From NCBI RefSeq assembly GCF_022483985.1, contig NZ_JAKVME010000002.1:186001-250000 (forward strand): DNA of 64,000 nucleotides, written 5' to 3'. Both the position numbers and the translations under genes were made by a program. The stretch is from Acetobacter sp. (lineage in GTDB: Bacteria > Pseudomonadota > Alphaproteobacteria > Acetobacterales > Acetobacteraceae). Position 1 is the stretch's first letter, and every line of letters starts with the position of its first letter. Below are positions 7,971 through 15,799 of the stretch, piece by piece. The notes under the pieces are model-generated. The model was not told the origin of the DNA. It ran no database searches and saw nothing but the letters and a program-made list of their open reading frames with translations.

Positions 7971-9461
7971 TTACAAGGGGCACGGTATTGCGTGTCGTAC
8001 GAGGGAGATTGTCATGACGTGCGAGGAACAGTTCGCTTTCGCCTCCCATCCACCGCCGAGCGCCTTTATCAGACTGACATTGGCAAGTAACTGGCGCATC
8101 CGGATATCACGCTGGCTTTGCTGCTCCTGAAGGAGAGAAGCCTGTGCCGTCACGACGTTGAGGTAGCTGTCGGCACCTTGCCGGTAAAGTGTCATCGCAG
8201 CATCAAACGTACGACGGGCGTCTTCAGCAGATGCGTTTCGGGCAGCCGCCTCCTGCTCAAGCCATCGTAGTTCGGCCAGAGCATCTTCGACATCGCGAAC
8301 TGCCGCCAGCACAATGGAGCGGTAATTGGCTTCGGCTTCATGCAGCTGCGCGTAAGCGGCCGATTTCTGGGCGTTGAGCCGCCCACCTTCGAAGAGCGGG
8401 AGCGTCACCTTCGGACCGAGGGACCAGAGGGTATTATGCACGGAAAGCATGTCGATCTGGGCGCTCTGGAAACCGCCCACCACCCCCAAAGTCAGGCTGG
8501 GGAAAAAAGCAGCCTTGGCTGTCCCGACTACCTTGGCGGCTGCGGTGATCCTGTGTGCCGCCGCCGCAATGTCCGGCCGCCGTTGCAGTAGGGTCGAGGG
8601 CAGGCCGGCAGGCACGGCGGGTGGAGCGGAAATCTGCGTTGCCGGGGGGAGTGAAAAGCTGCTTGCCGCCGTGCCGGTCAGGACGGCAATGGCATGTTCT
8701 GTCATGGCACGTCTGGCAGCGATAGCGGCGCTCTGGGCGCGGGCGTCTTCAAGCTGCGTCCGGGCGCGAAAGACATCCATGCGGGGGATCAGCCTGGCGT
8801 CGAACAGGCGCTGCGTCAGGTCCCGGGCTTTCTGGTAGGCTGCGATGCTGTCATCCAGCACGGCCATCTGATCGTCGAGACCACGAAGCTGGAAATATAT
8901 GGTTGCCAGCTCCGCCTGTAGGCTGAGGCGCATGGTCGCCAGATCGGCGGCGCTTGCCTGAGCGGAAGCTGTGCCCGCGGCGGCCTGATTGCGGATGCGC
9001 CCCCAGAAATCAACTTCATAGCCGACAGATGCTCCAAGCTGGTTAGCGCCATAATATGTTGGCTGTTTGCTGGGAAGGATGCGTAAGGGCCTGTTCAGCG
9101 ACTGCTTGTTGTCGCTCAGGCTTCCCTCCGCAACGATTTGCGGCATCAGCCCAGCGGCAGCCTCGGCAGCGAGAGCGCGTGCCTGATCGTAACGCGCCAC
9201 GGCTGCCGCCAGATCCGGGTTGGCGTTCTCAATCCGCGTTTCCAGACTGCTCAGGACCCTGTCGCCAAAGTGCTCCCACCATGGCCCACGTGCGGAATCC
9301 ACCGCCGCTTGCGTTGGTTGCGCCGGTTGTCTCGTGTCGGCTTCCTTGTAGCTGGCCGGAATGTCGATTTTCGGTGGCCGATCATCAGGCGAGAAATTGC
9401 ACGCCGGAAGGCTGCCACACAGCAGGACAGCAACGACAATACGGGGATATGGGGAGGGCAC
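7971..9461 (-). CDS. RND efflux outer-membrane lipoprotein (NodT/TolC family)
   Basis: This 496-residue protein is a NodT-type outer-membrane factor that would form the exit duct of a tripartite pump. The N-terminus is a lipoprotein signal (IVVAVLLCGSLPAC, lipidated Cys at about residue 21). Two OEP repeats follow: the first contains NPDLAAAVARYDQARALAAEA and VGYEVDFWGRIRN, the second LLQRRPDIAAAAHRITAAA, FFPSLTLG and VTLPLFEGGRLNA, all hallmarks of the family. The C-terminal extension of about 30 residues after ALGGGW is longer than usual. It is last in the pump-adaptor-duct operon, 3 nt from the adaptor stop. Confidence 0.93.
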   Translation of the reverse strand: MPSPYPRIVVAVLLCGSLPACNFSPDDRPPKIDIPASYKEADTRQPAQPTQAAVDSARGPWWEHFGDRVLSSLETRIENANPDLAAAVARYDQARALAAEAAAGLMPQIVAEGSLSDNKQSLNRPLRILPSKQPTYYGANQLGASVGYEVDFWGRIRNQAAAGTASAQASAADLATMRLSLQAELATIYFQLRGLDDQMAVLDDSIAAYQKARDLTQRLFDARLIPRMDVFRARTQLEDARAQSAAIAARRAMTEHAIAVLTGTAASSFSLPPATQISAPPAVPAGLPSTLLQRRPDIAAAAHRITAAAKVVGTAKAAFFPSLTLGVVGGFQSAQIDMLSVHNTLWSLGPKVTLPLFEGGRLNAQKSAAYAQLHEAEANYRSIVLAAVRDVEDALAELRWLEQEAAARNASAEDARRTFDAAMTLYRQGADSYLNVVTAQASLLQEQQSQRDIRMRQLLANVSLIKALGGGWEAKANCSSHVMTISLVRHAIPCPL

Positions 9462-9464
9462 GTT

Positions 9465-10643
9465 TCAGTTCTTCCCGACCATCATACTGGCAAGCTGGAC
9501 GGTATCGCCGTTCTGGATCGTCTCCGGCGGGTTGTCGATCACCATATCCGTAGCCGCGAGGCCGGACACGACTTCGACATGATCGCCGAAATCTCGGCCA
9601 AGTTTGATCGTCCGCAACGTGACCTTCCTGTCGGCGCCAAGCAACGCAACCTCAATGCCGTGATCCGATGGCATCAGCGCCGTCGCCGGTAGTTCCATAC
9701 TGCCGGGATGGCCGGGGAGTTGCAGATGCACCTGACAATAGGAACCGGCGGACAGCGCACCGTCGGTATTGTCGGCCTGAAGCTCGACCGTCATGCTGCG
9801 TGACGCCGCATCCATGGCGTTCGTGCTGGCGGTCACCCGTGCGTCGAACTGACGGTCAGGATATTGCGGCAGATAGAATGTCGCTTTGCGCCCCGGCTTC
9901 ACATCCGCCGAAAAAAGCTGAGGAACCTGAATATAGAGACGCACCCGGCGCAGGTCGGAAACCTCGAACAGTTCCTGTCCCGCGCTGCTGCCGCCGTTGA
10001 TCAGGGCTCCGATATCGATCTTGCGCGCTGTGACGGTGCCGCCGAACGGAGCGACGACGTTTCTGAATACCTGCAAGGTTTGCAGACGCCCGAAATTGGC
10101 CTGAGCCGACGCGAGGGCGGCCTTTTTGGCCGCCGCGTCGCCCTGTTTTTCGTCGATCGTCTGTTGCGCCGCCGCGTCCGAGCCGACCAGACTGCGCCAG
10201 CGTCTGGCGGTCAGTTCCGCCAGATGGAAATTGGCCTGCGCCGCCGCCAGATCCGCTTGCGCCTGAGCAGCCTGTCTGTCGAGGTCCGGCGTATCGATCG
10301 TGGCCAGCACCTGACCCGCATCCACGTGCGTGCCAATATCCACGTTCCAGTTCTTGAGATAACCGGGAACGCGGGCGTAGATCGCCGCCTGCCTGATCGG
10401 CTGGATCGTGCCCGGCAGGACGAGCGGCACGGTATCGGCGGCTGGTGTTATTCTGGCCAGCGACACGATCGGCACGGCCTGCGCCTCGGTCCATTGCCTG
10501 CGCGAAACGGCGGCATTGCGCCGTTCGGCGAGGCCCGCCGCGACGATCAGGACTGCGCCGCTCGCAGCGGCTATGCCCAGCAGGCGCAGGCGTCTGCGGC
10601 GGGTCGTCGGCGAAAGGTTGGCGCGCATGTCGGACTCAGTCAT
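9465..10643 (-). CDS. RND efflux periplasmic adaptor (membrane fusion protein)
   Basis: Membrane-fusion adaptor of about 392 residues. After a cytoplasmic Arg-rich stretch and one helix (LLGIAAASGAVLIVAAGLA) comes a lipoyl half-motif (AAIYARVPGYLKNWNVDIGTHV, then DAGQVLATIDTPDLD), an alpha hairpin with repeated Ala/Gln (residues about 120-190), the second lipoyl half (VVAPFGGTVTARKIDIGALI) and beta-barrel domains. It links the inner-membrane pump to the duct. The ATG at 10643 overlaps the pump stop codon (ATGA), so translation is coupled. The reading frame extends 9 codons further upstream inside the pump gene, which I judge not used. Confidence 0.93.
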   Translation of the reverse strand: MTESDMRANLSPTTRRRRLRLLGIAAASGAVLIVAAGLAERRNAAVSRRQWTEAQAVPIVSLARITPAADTVPLVLPGTIQPIRQAAIYARVPGYLKNWNVDIGTHVDAGQVLATIDTPDLDRQAAQAQADLAAAQANFHLAELTARRWRSLVGSDAAAQQTIDEKQGDAAAKKAALASAQANFGRLQTLQVFRNVVAPFGGTVTARKIDIGALINGGSSAGQELFEVSDLRRVRLYIQVPQLFSADVKPGRKATFYLPQYPDRQFDARVTASTNAMDAASRSMTVELQADNTDGALSAGSYCQVHLQLPGHPGSMELPATALMPSDHGIEVALLGADRKVTLRTIKLGRDFGDHVEVVSGLAATDMVIDNPPETIQNGDTVQLASMMVGKN

Positions 10644-13600
10644 GTCAGGAATGGGAAGGTGCTGTCGCACCTGATGCGGGGGGGCGTGTCCTTGGCGTGG
10701 ATCAGGCTGAACAGAATCGGCACGAGAAACAGCGTGGCGCAGGTCGCGAAAAGCAGGCCGCCGATCACGGCCCGGCCGAGCGGTGTGTTCTGACCCGGTT
10801 CGAGCGCCATCGGCACCATGCCGATGATCATCGCGAGCGCGGTCATCAGGACCGGTCGGAAGCGTGTGGCGCCGGCTTTCATGGCGGCGGTGACGGCGTC
10901 ATCACCTTCGGCCATGCGCTCGCGGGCGAAGGCGATCACCAGATTGGAATTGGCGGTGGCCACACCCATGCACATGATCGCGCCCGTCAAGGCTGGTACC
11001 GAGATCGTGGTGCCGGTCGAAAACAGCATCCAGACAATACCTGCCAGAGCCGTGGGCAGAGCCGCGACGATAATGAACGGGTCACGCCAGGACTGGAAGT
11101 TCACGACCAGCAGCAGGTAGATCAGAATGATCGCGAAACCGAGGCCGGTGAAGAGCTGCTGGTAGGCGCTGTTCATGGTGGAGACCTGTCCGCGCAGGTC
11201 TATCTCCGATCCGCGCGGCAGGTCTCTGGCCGTCATGGCCATGAGCGCACGGATGTCCGAAGCCACGCCGCCGAGGTCGCGGTCCTGCGTCGTCGCATAG
11301 ATGTCGATGACCGGACGTACGTTATAGTGTGACGCCACGGCGGAAGCAGGTACGCGCGTGATCGTGGCCAGCCCGCCGAGCAACTGAGATGCCGCACTCT
11401 GAGAGCTCTGGGTGAGAGCGCCTGCGGTGAGGGGGATATTCAGGAGGCCGCTCATACTGTCGAGGTCGTATTGCGGGGTCTGTATTGCGACGGGGTAAGA
11501 GCCGCCGTTTGCGGGATTCAGCCAGTAGGTGGGATAGGTCTGCGTGCTTCCCGCCAGAGTGGTGAGCATCGCGGTTGCGGCATCGCGCTCGCTGAGGCCC
11601 ACCAGTCCCGCCAGAGTGCGGTCCGTTTCTACGTGCAGCGTCGGCTGGCTGAAGGCCTGCTGAATCCGGGCATCGGCGATGCCGGGCACGTGGCGGATGC
11701 GGGCGAGCAGCGCGTTGGCATAGACCCGGTTCTCCGCCAGCCTGTTGCCGGCGATCTGTAGGTCGATCGTGGCGGGCGTGCCGAAATTCAGGATCTGGCT
11801 CACCATATCAGCCGGGAGGAAGGAGAAGGTCGCTCCCGGCAATTGTCGGGGCAACTGCTCGCGCAGGCGTTTGATGTAGTCCGCTGTTGCTCCATGCGAT
11901 GGTTTGAGCGTGATCAGAATATCGGCATCCTCGACGCCGATGCTGCCGGAGTTATTGTAGGCGGTATTGATCGGGCTGATGCTGCTGCCGATGTTATCGA
12001 CGATGCCCGCAAGCTCGGTTGCCGGGATAACGGTCCGCACGACAGCATTCACCCTGTCACAGAGCTTCGTGGTTTCCTCGATCCGGGTGCCGACCGGGGC
12101 GCGTACGTGAAGCTTGATCTGGCCGGAATCGACGGTCGGGAAGAAATTCTGACCAAGAAAGGGCATTAACCCGAAAGAGAGCAGCGAGAAGCCGAGGAAG
12201 CCGCAGACAAGGCGTATGCTTCGCCGCAGGCTCAGTTGCAGGAGTTCAGCGTAAACTGTCCGCACCCGCTCGAACCCGAGTTCGAACGTCTGCTGGAATC
12301 GCGAAAACCGGTTGCCGCCGCTGGTGTCATGCCCTGACGGACGCACCAGCAGGTAATTGGCCATGGTCGGTACCAGCGTGTAGGTCAGCAGATAGGATGC
12401 GGCCAGAGCGAAGATGAATGCCTCGGCCTGCGGACGGAACAGGTATCCGGCGATACCTCCGAGTGCGAACATCGGCATGAAAGCCGTGGTTATGCACAGA
12501 AGCGATACCGTTGCCGGTAGCATGATCTCGTGCGCGCCATGCAGAATGGACGTTTCCACATCTTCGCCGAGATCCAGATGTCGGTTGATGTTTTCGATGG
12601 TGACGGTCGCATCGTCCACAAGAATGCCGACCGCCAGCGCCAGCCCGCCAAGGGTCATGACGTTGATCGTCTCACCCAGCGCCGATAGGACGGTGATCGA
12701 TGAGAGGATCGCAAGCGGGATCGAGACGACAATGATCAGGGTCGATCGCCAGCTTCCTATGAAGATCAGGATCATGGCGGCGGTCAGCAGGCCCGCGATC
12801 AGGGCTTCCCGCAGTACGCCCGTGATCGCTGAGGTGACATAGGGTGACTGGTCCCCCACTGCGCTCAGACGCAGGCCCGGCGGCATCGTCTGTGCGACCC
12901 GGGGGAGCAGCGCCTTGATCTGGTTGATGATGGTGAGCGTCGAGGCAGAACCGGATTTGACGATAGAGAGCAGCACCGCGTTCTTGCCATCGACGCGTAC
13001 GATATTGAGTTGAGGCGGGTGGCCGTCATGCACGAAGGCGACATCCCGCATGGCGATCACCGCGCCATTGACGGTCTTGACCGGCAGGTCGTTGAAAGCC
13101 GCGATTGTGGCAGGAGAATCGTTAAGCTGGACCGTGTATTCGTAGGTTCCGATTTTCTGTGTCCCAACCGGTGTGATCATGTTCTGCTGGGACAGGGCCG
13201 TGATCACGTCGTTGGCCGAGAGGCCGTACGTGTGAAGCGCCTGCTGGTCGAGGTCCGCCTGAACCTGACGAACCTTGCCGCCATAGGGCAGGGGGATGGA
13301 GGCGCCGGCCACGGAGGCGAGCTGGGGGCGGATGAAGCTGGTTGCGTTGTCGAACAACGCCGTGTCGGACAGTGTGTCGCTCGACAGGGCCAGTTGCAGG
13401 ATCGGCACGCTGGAGGCGTCGAAGACCAGAATGGTCGGCGGCATCATTCCGGGAGGAAACTGCTTGAGCACTGTCTGTGACATGCTCGCGACTTCCGCTT
13501 CCGCTGACTGAATGTTCACGGAGGGCTGGAAGAAGAGCTTGATGACTCCATAGTTTGGAATCGACTGTGATTCGATATGCTCGATATTATTGACGCTGTT

Positions 13601-13819
13601 CGTGACGGCCCGCTCGTAGAATGAGACAACGCGCCCCGCCATGTCGTCGGGCGGCAGTCCGGTATAGCTGAAGACGACGCAGATCACGGGAATTCTGATG
13701 TTGGGAAAGATATCCGTGGGTGTCCTGAGTGCCGACGCCACGCCAATGATCAGGATCAGCAGCGCCATGACGACGAAAGTATAGGGCTGCCGCAGCGCTA
13801 TTCGTACGATTCCGATCAT
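10640..13819 (-). CDS. RND-family multidrug efflux permease (AcrB/MexB-like)
   Basis: Inner-membrane proton-driven pump of 1059 residues, the normal size for the HAE-RND family. It starts with the typical MIGIVRIALRQPYTFVVMALLILIIG and TPTDIFPNIRIPVICV, has two large periplasmic loops, and in helix 4 the proton-relay acidic pair (AVGILVDDATVTIENI). The second half repeats the fold (FAIILIYLLLVVNFQSWRDPFIIVAALP, then AIMCMGVATANSNLVIAF). Motif TRFRPVLMTALAMIIGMVPMAL is the family signature. It is the first gene of a three-gene efflux operon divergent from a LysR gene. The loop sequences are closer to the alphaproteobacterial pumps of unknown substrate than to AcrB, so I do not predict the substrate. 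Confidence 0.94.
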   Translation of the reverse strand: MIGIVRIALRQPYTFVVMALLILIIGVASALRTPTDIFPNIRIPVICVVFSYTGLPPDDMAGRVVSFYERAVTNSVNNIEHIESQSIPNYGVIKLFFQPSVNIQSAEAEVASMSQTVLKQFPPGMMPPTILVFDASSVPILQLALSSDTLSDTALFDNATSFIRPQLASVAGASIPLPYGGKVRQVQADLDQQALHTYGLSANDVITALSQQNMITPVGTQKIGTYEYTVQLNDSPATIAAFNDLPVKTVNGAVIAMRDVAFVHDGHPPQLNIVRVDGKNAVLLSIVKSGSASTLTIINQIKALLPRVAQTMPPGLRLSAVGDQSPYVTSAITGVLREALIAGLLTAAMILIFIGSWRSTLIIVVSIPLAILSSITVLSALGETINVMTLGGLALAVGILVDDATVTIENINRHLDLGEDVETSILHGAHEIMLPATVSLLCITTAFMPMFALGGIAGYLFRPQAEAFIFALAASYLLTYTLVPTMANYLLVRPSGHDTSGGNRFSRFQQTFELGFERVRTVYAELLQLSLRRSIRLVCGFLGFSLLSFGLMPFLGQNFFPTVDSGQIKLHVRAPVGTRIEETTKLCDRVNAVVRTVIPATELAGIVDNIGSSISPINTAYNNSGSIGVEDADILITLKPSHGATADYIKRLREQLPRQLPGATFSFLPADMVSQILNFGTPATIDLQIAGNRLAENRVYANALLARIRHVPGIADARIQQAFSQPTLHVETDRTLAGLVGLSERDAATAMLTTLAGSTQTYPTYWLNPANGGSYPVAIQTPQYDLDSMSGLLNIPLTAGALTQSSQSAASQLLGGLATITRVPASAVASHYNVRPVIDIYATTQDRDLGGVASDIRALMAMTARDLPRGSEIDLRGQVSTMNSAYQQLFTGLGFAIILIYLLLVVNFQSWRDPFIIVAALPTALAGIVWMLFSTGTTISVPALTGAIMCMGVATANSNLVIAFARERMAEGDDAVTAAMKAGATRFRPVLMTALAMIIGMVPMALEPGQNTPLGRAVIGGLLFATCATLFLVPILFSLIHAKDTPPRIRCDSTFPFLT

Positions 13820-13821
13820 GG

Positions 13822-13980
13822 TTACTCCACAGTGCCCGGAGGGATGAAAGAGCGCGCCGCGGATATCTCGCCCCCGTCGCTTCCTTCGGGTCGGGCGTCG
13901 ATTTCTCCTTGATGCTGGATTCCGGTCAGACTGAACCGATTGTCGTCAGCGCTGTGCTGGGTGGACCGGATACGCGCCAT
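13822..13980 (-). CDS. Possible 52-residue ORF just upstream of the RND pump
   Basis: An ATG at 13980 opens a 52-codon frame beginning MARIRSTQHSADDNRF that ends with TAA 2 nt before the pump ATG, so its GGAG-bearing 3' end also supplies the pump ribosome site. The product is hydrophilic with no motif I recognise, and there is no ribosome site ahead of the ATG. It may be a coupling leader or chance. Confidence 0.25.
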   Translation of the reverse strand: MARIRSTQHSADDNRFSLTGIQHQGEIDARPEGSDGGEISAARSFIPPGTVE

Positions 13981-14008
13981 TTTCGATGGGAGAGGGTGAC
14001 TGCCGACG

Positions 14009-14074
14009 CTACGATGATCCCAGCTTGATGACGGCGTCGTTGCGCCACCTTATGGTCTGGCTATGTGTCTTCAT
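14009..14074 (-). CDS. Possible 21-residue leader ORF of the RND operon
   Basis: An ATG at 14074 is preceded by AGGAG at 10 nt and opens a 21-codon frame beginning MKTHSQTIRWRND. Position in the 5' leader of the efflux operon and a real ribosome site make it a candidate leader peptide, but nothing else supports it. Confidence 0.2.
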   Translation of the reverse strand: MKTHSQTIRWRNDAVIKLGSS

Positions 14075-14136
14075 GGGATGGTGATCTCCTTCTCGCCTGA
14101 AAGATCGACCAGACAATGCCATAAAGCAAATGCATG

Positions 14137-14174
14137 TTTTGTGGTATTATATGCACAATATGAATACACAAAAA
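14137..14174. promoter_or_regulatory. Palindromic operator between RND operon and LysR gene
   Basis: TTTTGTGGTATT (14137-14148) and AATACACAAAA (14164-14174) form an almost perfect dyad (one extra G) around an AT-rich centre, about 14 nt before the LysR start. LysR regulators usually bind such dyads in divergent promoters, so this is the likely site through which the regulator controls itself and the pump. Extent and use are inferred. Confidence 0.55.
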
Positions 14175-14187
14175 ATGGGGTAATTTC

Positions 14188-15087
14188 TTGAAGCTCTCCA
14201 GTTTTGATCTCAATCTTCTGGTTGTTTTCGATGCGGTGCTGCGTGAGCGCAGTGTCACAAAGGGGGCGGAGCAACTGGGTCTCAGCCAGCCGGCGACAAG
14301 TCATGCTCTGAACCGTCTTCGGCAACTGATGAAGGATAAGCTGCTCATCCGCACGCCCAGTGGAATGACGCCCACCCCCCGAGCGGAAGAACTGGCCCGG
14401 CATCTCCACCAGACGTTGATCGCCCTTCAGGGGCTTCTTCAGCCGGATGTATTCGAACCGGCCACAAGCCAGCATAATTTCCGTGTTGCGATGAATAATT
14501 ACGCCGCGGTGGTTCTGGCCGGTCCCGTTGTTCTGGAGTGTGCGGCGTCAGCGCCCGGCGTGACATTGTCCCTGCTGCCGAGCGGCACGCTTGACCTGCC
14601 GGGGTTGCTGGATCGTGGAGATCTGGATCTGGTTGTTTCGGATCGGCCCATTATCGGTGATCGTTTTTCGCACCAGACATTGTTGGAGGATCATTACGTG
14701 GTCGCGATGCGGCGAGGCCATCCGGTTAGTCCGAAGAAGCTTGATATGCGGACCTTCGCCAGTTTGCCTCATCTGGTCATTTCGTCGAGTGGAGAGGATA
14801 TGCGCTTCGTGGATATCGAGATGGAGAACCGGGGCTATGTTCGTCACGTCGCTGCGGAAGCACCTTTTCTCTCAGCGGGGACGCTTCTGGTTCAGTCACA
14901 GATGGTAGCCGTTCTTGGTCGCCAGATTGCTCAGGAGTTCCAGAATAATTATCCGATCGAGCTTGCCGAACTTCCTTTCAAATCGCCATCCCTGCATTCC
15001 GTCATGACGTGGCACAAGCGTCTGGAAGATCAGCCAGCTCATTGCTGGCTACGGAAATATGTCGTTTCTGTTGCAGAAAATTTATAA
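14188..15087 (+). CDS. LysR-family regulator, divergent from RND efflux operon
   Basis: This is a 299-residue LysR-type regulator. The N-terminal winged helix reads FDLNLLVVFDAVLRERSVTKGAEQLGLSQPATSHALNRLR, followed by a linker helix and a periplasmic-binding-protein-like effector domain (residues about 90-299), which here resembles the NodD/LinR group (YVVAMRRGHP; LVQSQMVAVLGRQIA). The frame must start at TTG 14188, because the nearby ATG at 14175 hits a stop after two codons; GGGG at 14177-14180 is a usable ribosome site. Divergent from the efflux operon with a palindrome between them, it is probably the local regulator; its inducer is unknown. Confidence 0.92.
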   Translation: MKLSSFDLNLLVVFDAVLRERSVTKGAEQLGLSQPATSHALNRLRQLMKDKLLIRTPSGMTPTPRAEELARHLHQTLIALQGLLQPDVFEPATSQHNFRVAMNNYAAVVLAGPVVLECAASAPGVTLSLLPSGTLDLPGLLDRGDLDLVVSDRPIIGDRFSHQTLLEDHYVVAMRRGHPVSPKKLDMRTFASLPHLVISSSGEDMRFVDIEMENRGYVRHVAAEAPFLSAGTLLVQSQMVAVLGRQIAQEFQNNYPIELAELPFKSPSLHSVMTWHKRLEDQPAHCWLRKYVVSVAENL

Positions 15088-15799
15088 TTTGAGTGAATAA
15101 TAATTAATTGGCGTGAGATTTTTTATCGGATTCAGAAATATTTTTAATACGAAAAAAGATTTTATGGAACCGGTTTGCGATCGTGCGGCAAGGCACGCTG
15201 CTGCGGCTCAATCGGTCGGGTCGTCATCGTGAGAAACTGTAGAATACGGCACGTCGAATGGGTGAACCGGCTCAACAGCCGCCGTATTCCTGAACCAACC
15301 GGTAACATCGCGCCAGCCGAGACCGGATAGCCGTTTTACGCCGCTCTGGGCTGTATCCCTATCGCCGCGCAGCTTACGTCACTCGGCTCCGCCACTTCTT
15401 GGGCGGTTCAGGTCAGGACGGAACGGTTCAAAATCCATGTCCGGGGGGAAGTTTCGCGTTGGCTGTCCAGCCCGTTTGGACGAGCAAGCTACTCCTCACC
15501 ATCAAAGAAACCGCGCTGTTGCACGCCATTTCTCCAATCGAGGGAGGAAAAATGGAATCGCAGAGAGGCGCTTGAAACCGAGAGATTCTTCGCCCTTCCG
15601 CCCACCCGTTGTAACGAAACATTAATCAGTTGTTCATTTTTAATGTGGCTGGAATTTAACTAAGTGTGTCGTGACAAAGAGAGAAGGCGCTTGGTGACTT
15701 TGTGACACATAAGGCGAATTTTCGATTTGCTTCAATATCCGCTTTTCTGACTTTCCAGATTGTATCTCCGAAAACCATGATAACATGGAAGGTATCACA
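15088..15799. other. Long intergenic region before the phosphoesterase gene
   Basis: About 710 nt with no gene I can support. The first 90 nt and the last 180 nt are AT-rich, while the middle (about 15170-15620) is GC-rich, like old coding sequence, but is broken by stops in all frames and matches nothing I know. GAATACGGC (15242-15250) and GCCGTATTC (15281-15289) form a 9-bp dyad. Promoter elements for the secreted phosphoesterase should lie in the last 180 nt. Confidence 0.5.
15665..15708. promoter_or_regulatory. Interrupted inverted repeat upstream of phosphoesterase
   Basis: GTGTCGTGACAAAG (15665-15678) and CTTTGTGACAC (15698-15708) are complementary apart from three extra bases. The repeat lies 92-135 nt before the phosphoesterase start. 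It contains TGAC steps that loosely recall a Pho box but do not fit the direct-repeat consensus, so phosphate control is only a possibility. Confidence 0.3.

Noticed and set aside
10445..11332. 295-codon plus-strand frame opposite the adaptor and pump
   Set aside because: Antisense to well-supported RND genes; product is Arg/His/Asp-rich without any fold signs.
15661..15720. Pho box ahead of the phosphoesterase
   Set aside because: TGAC steps are present, but the spacing and direct repeat of a Pho box are not; the arms are inverted instead.
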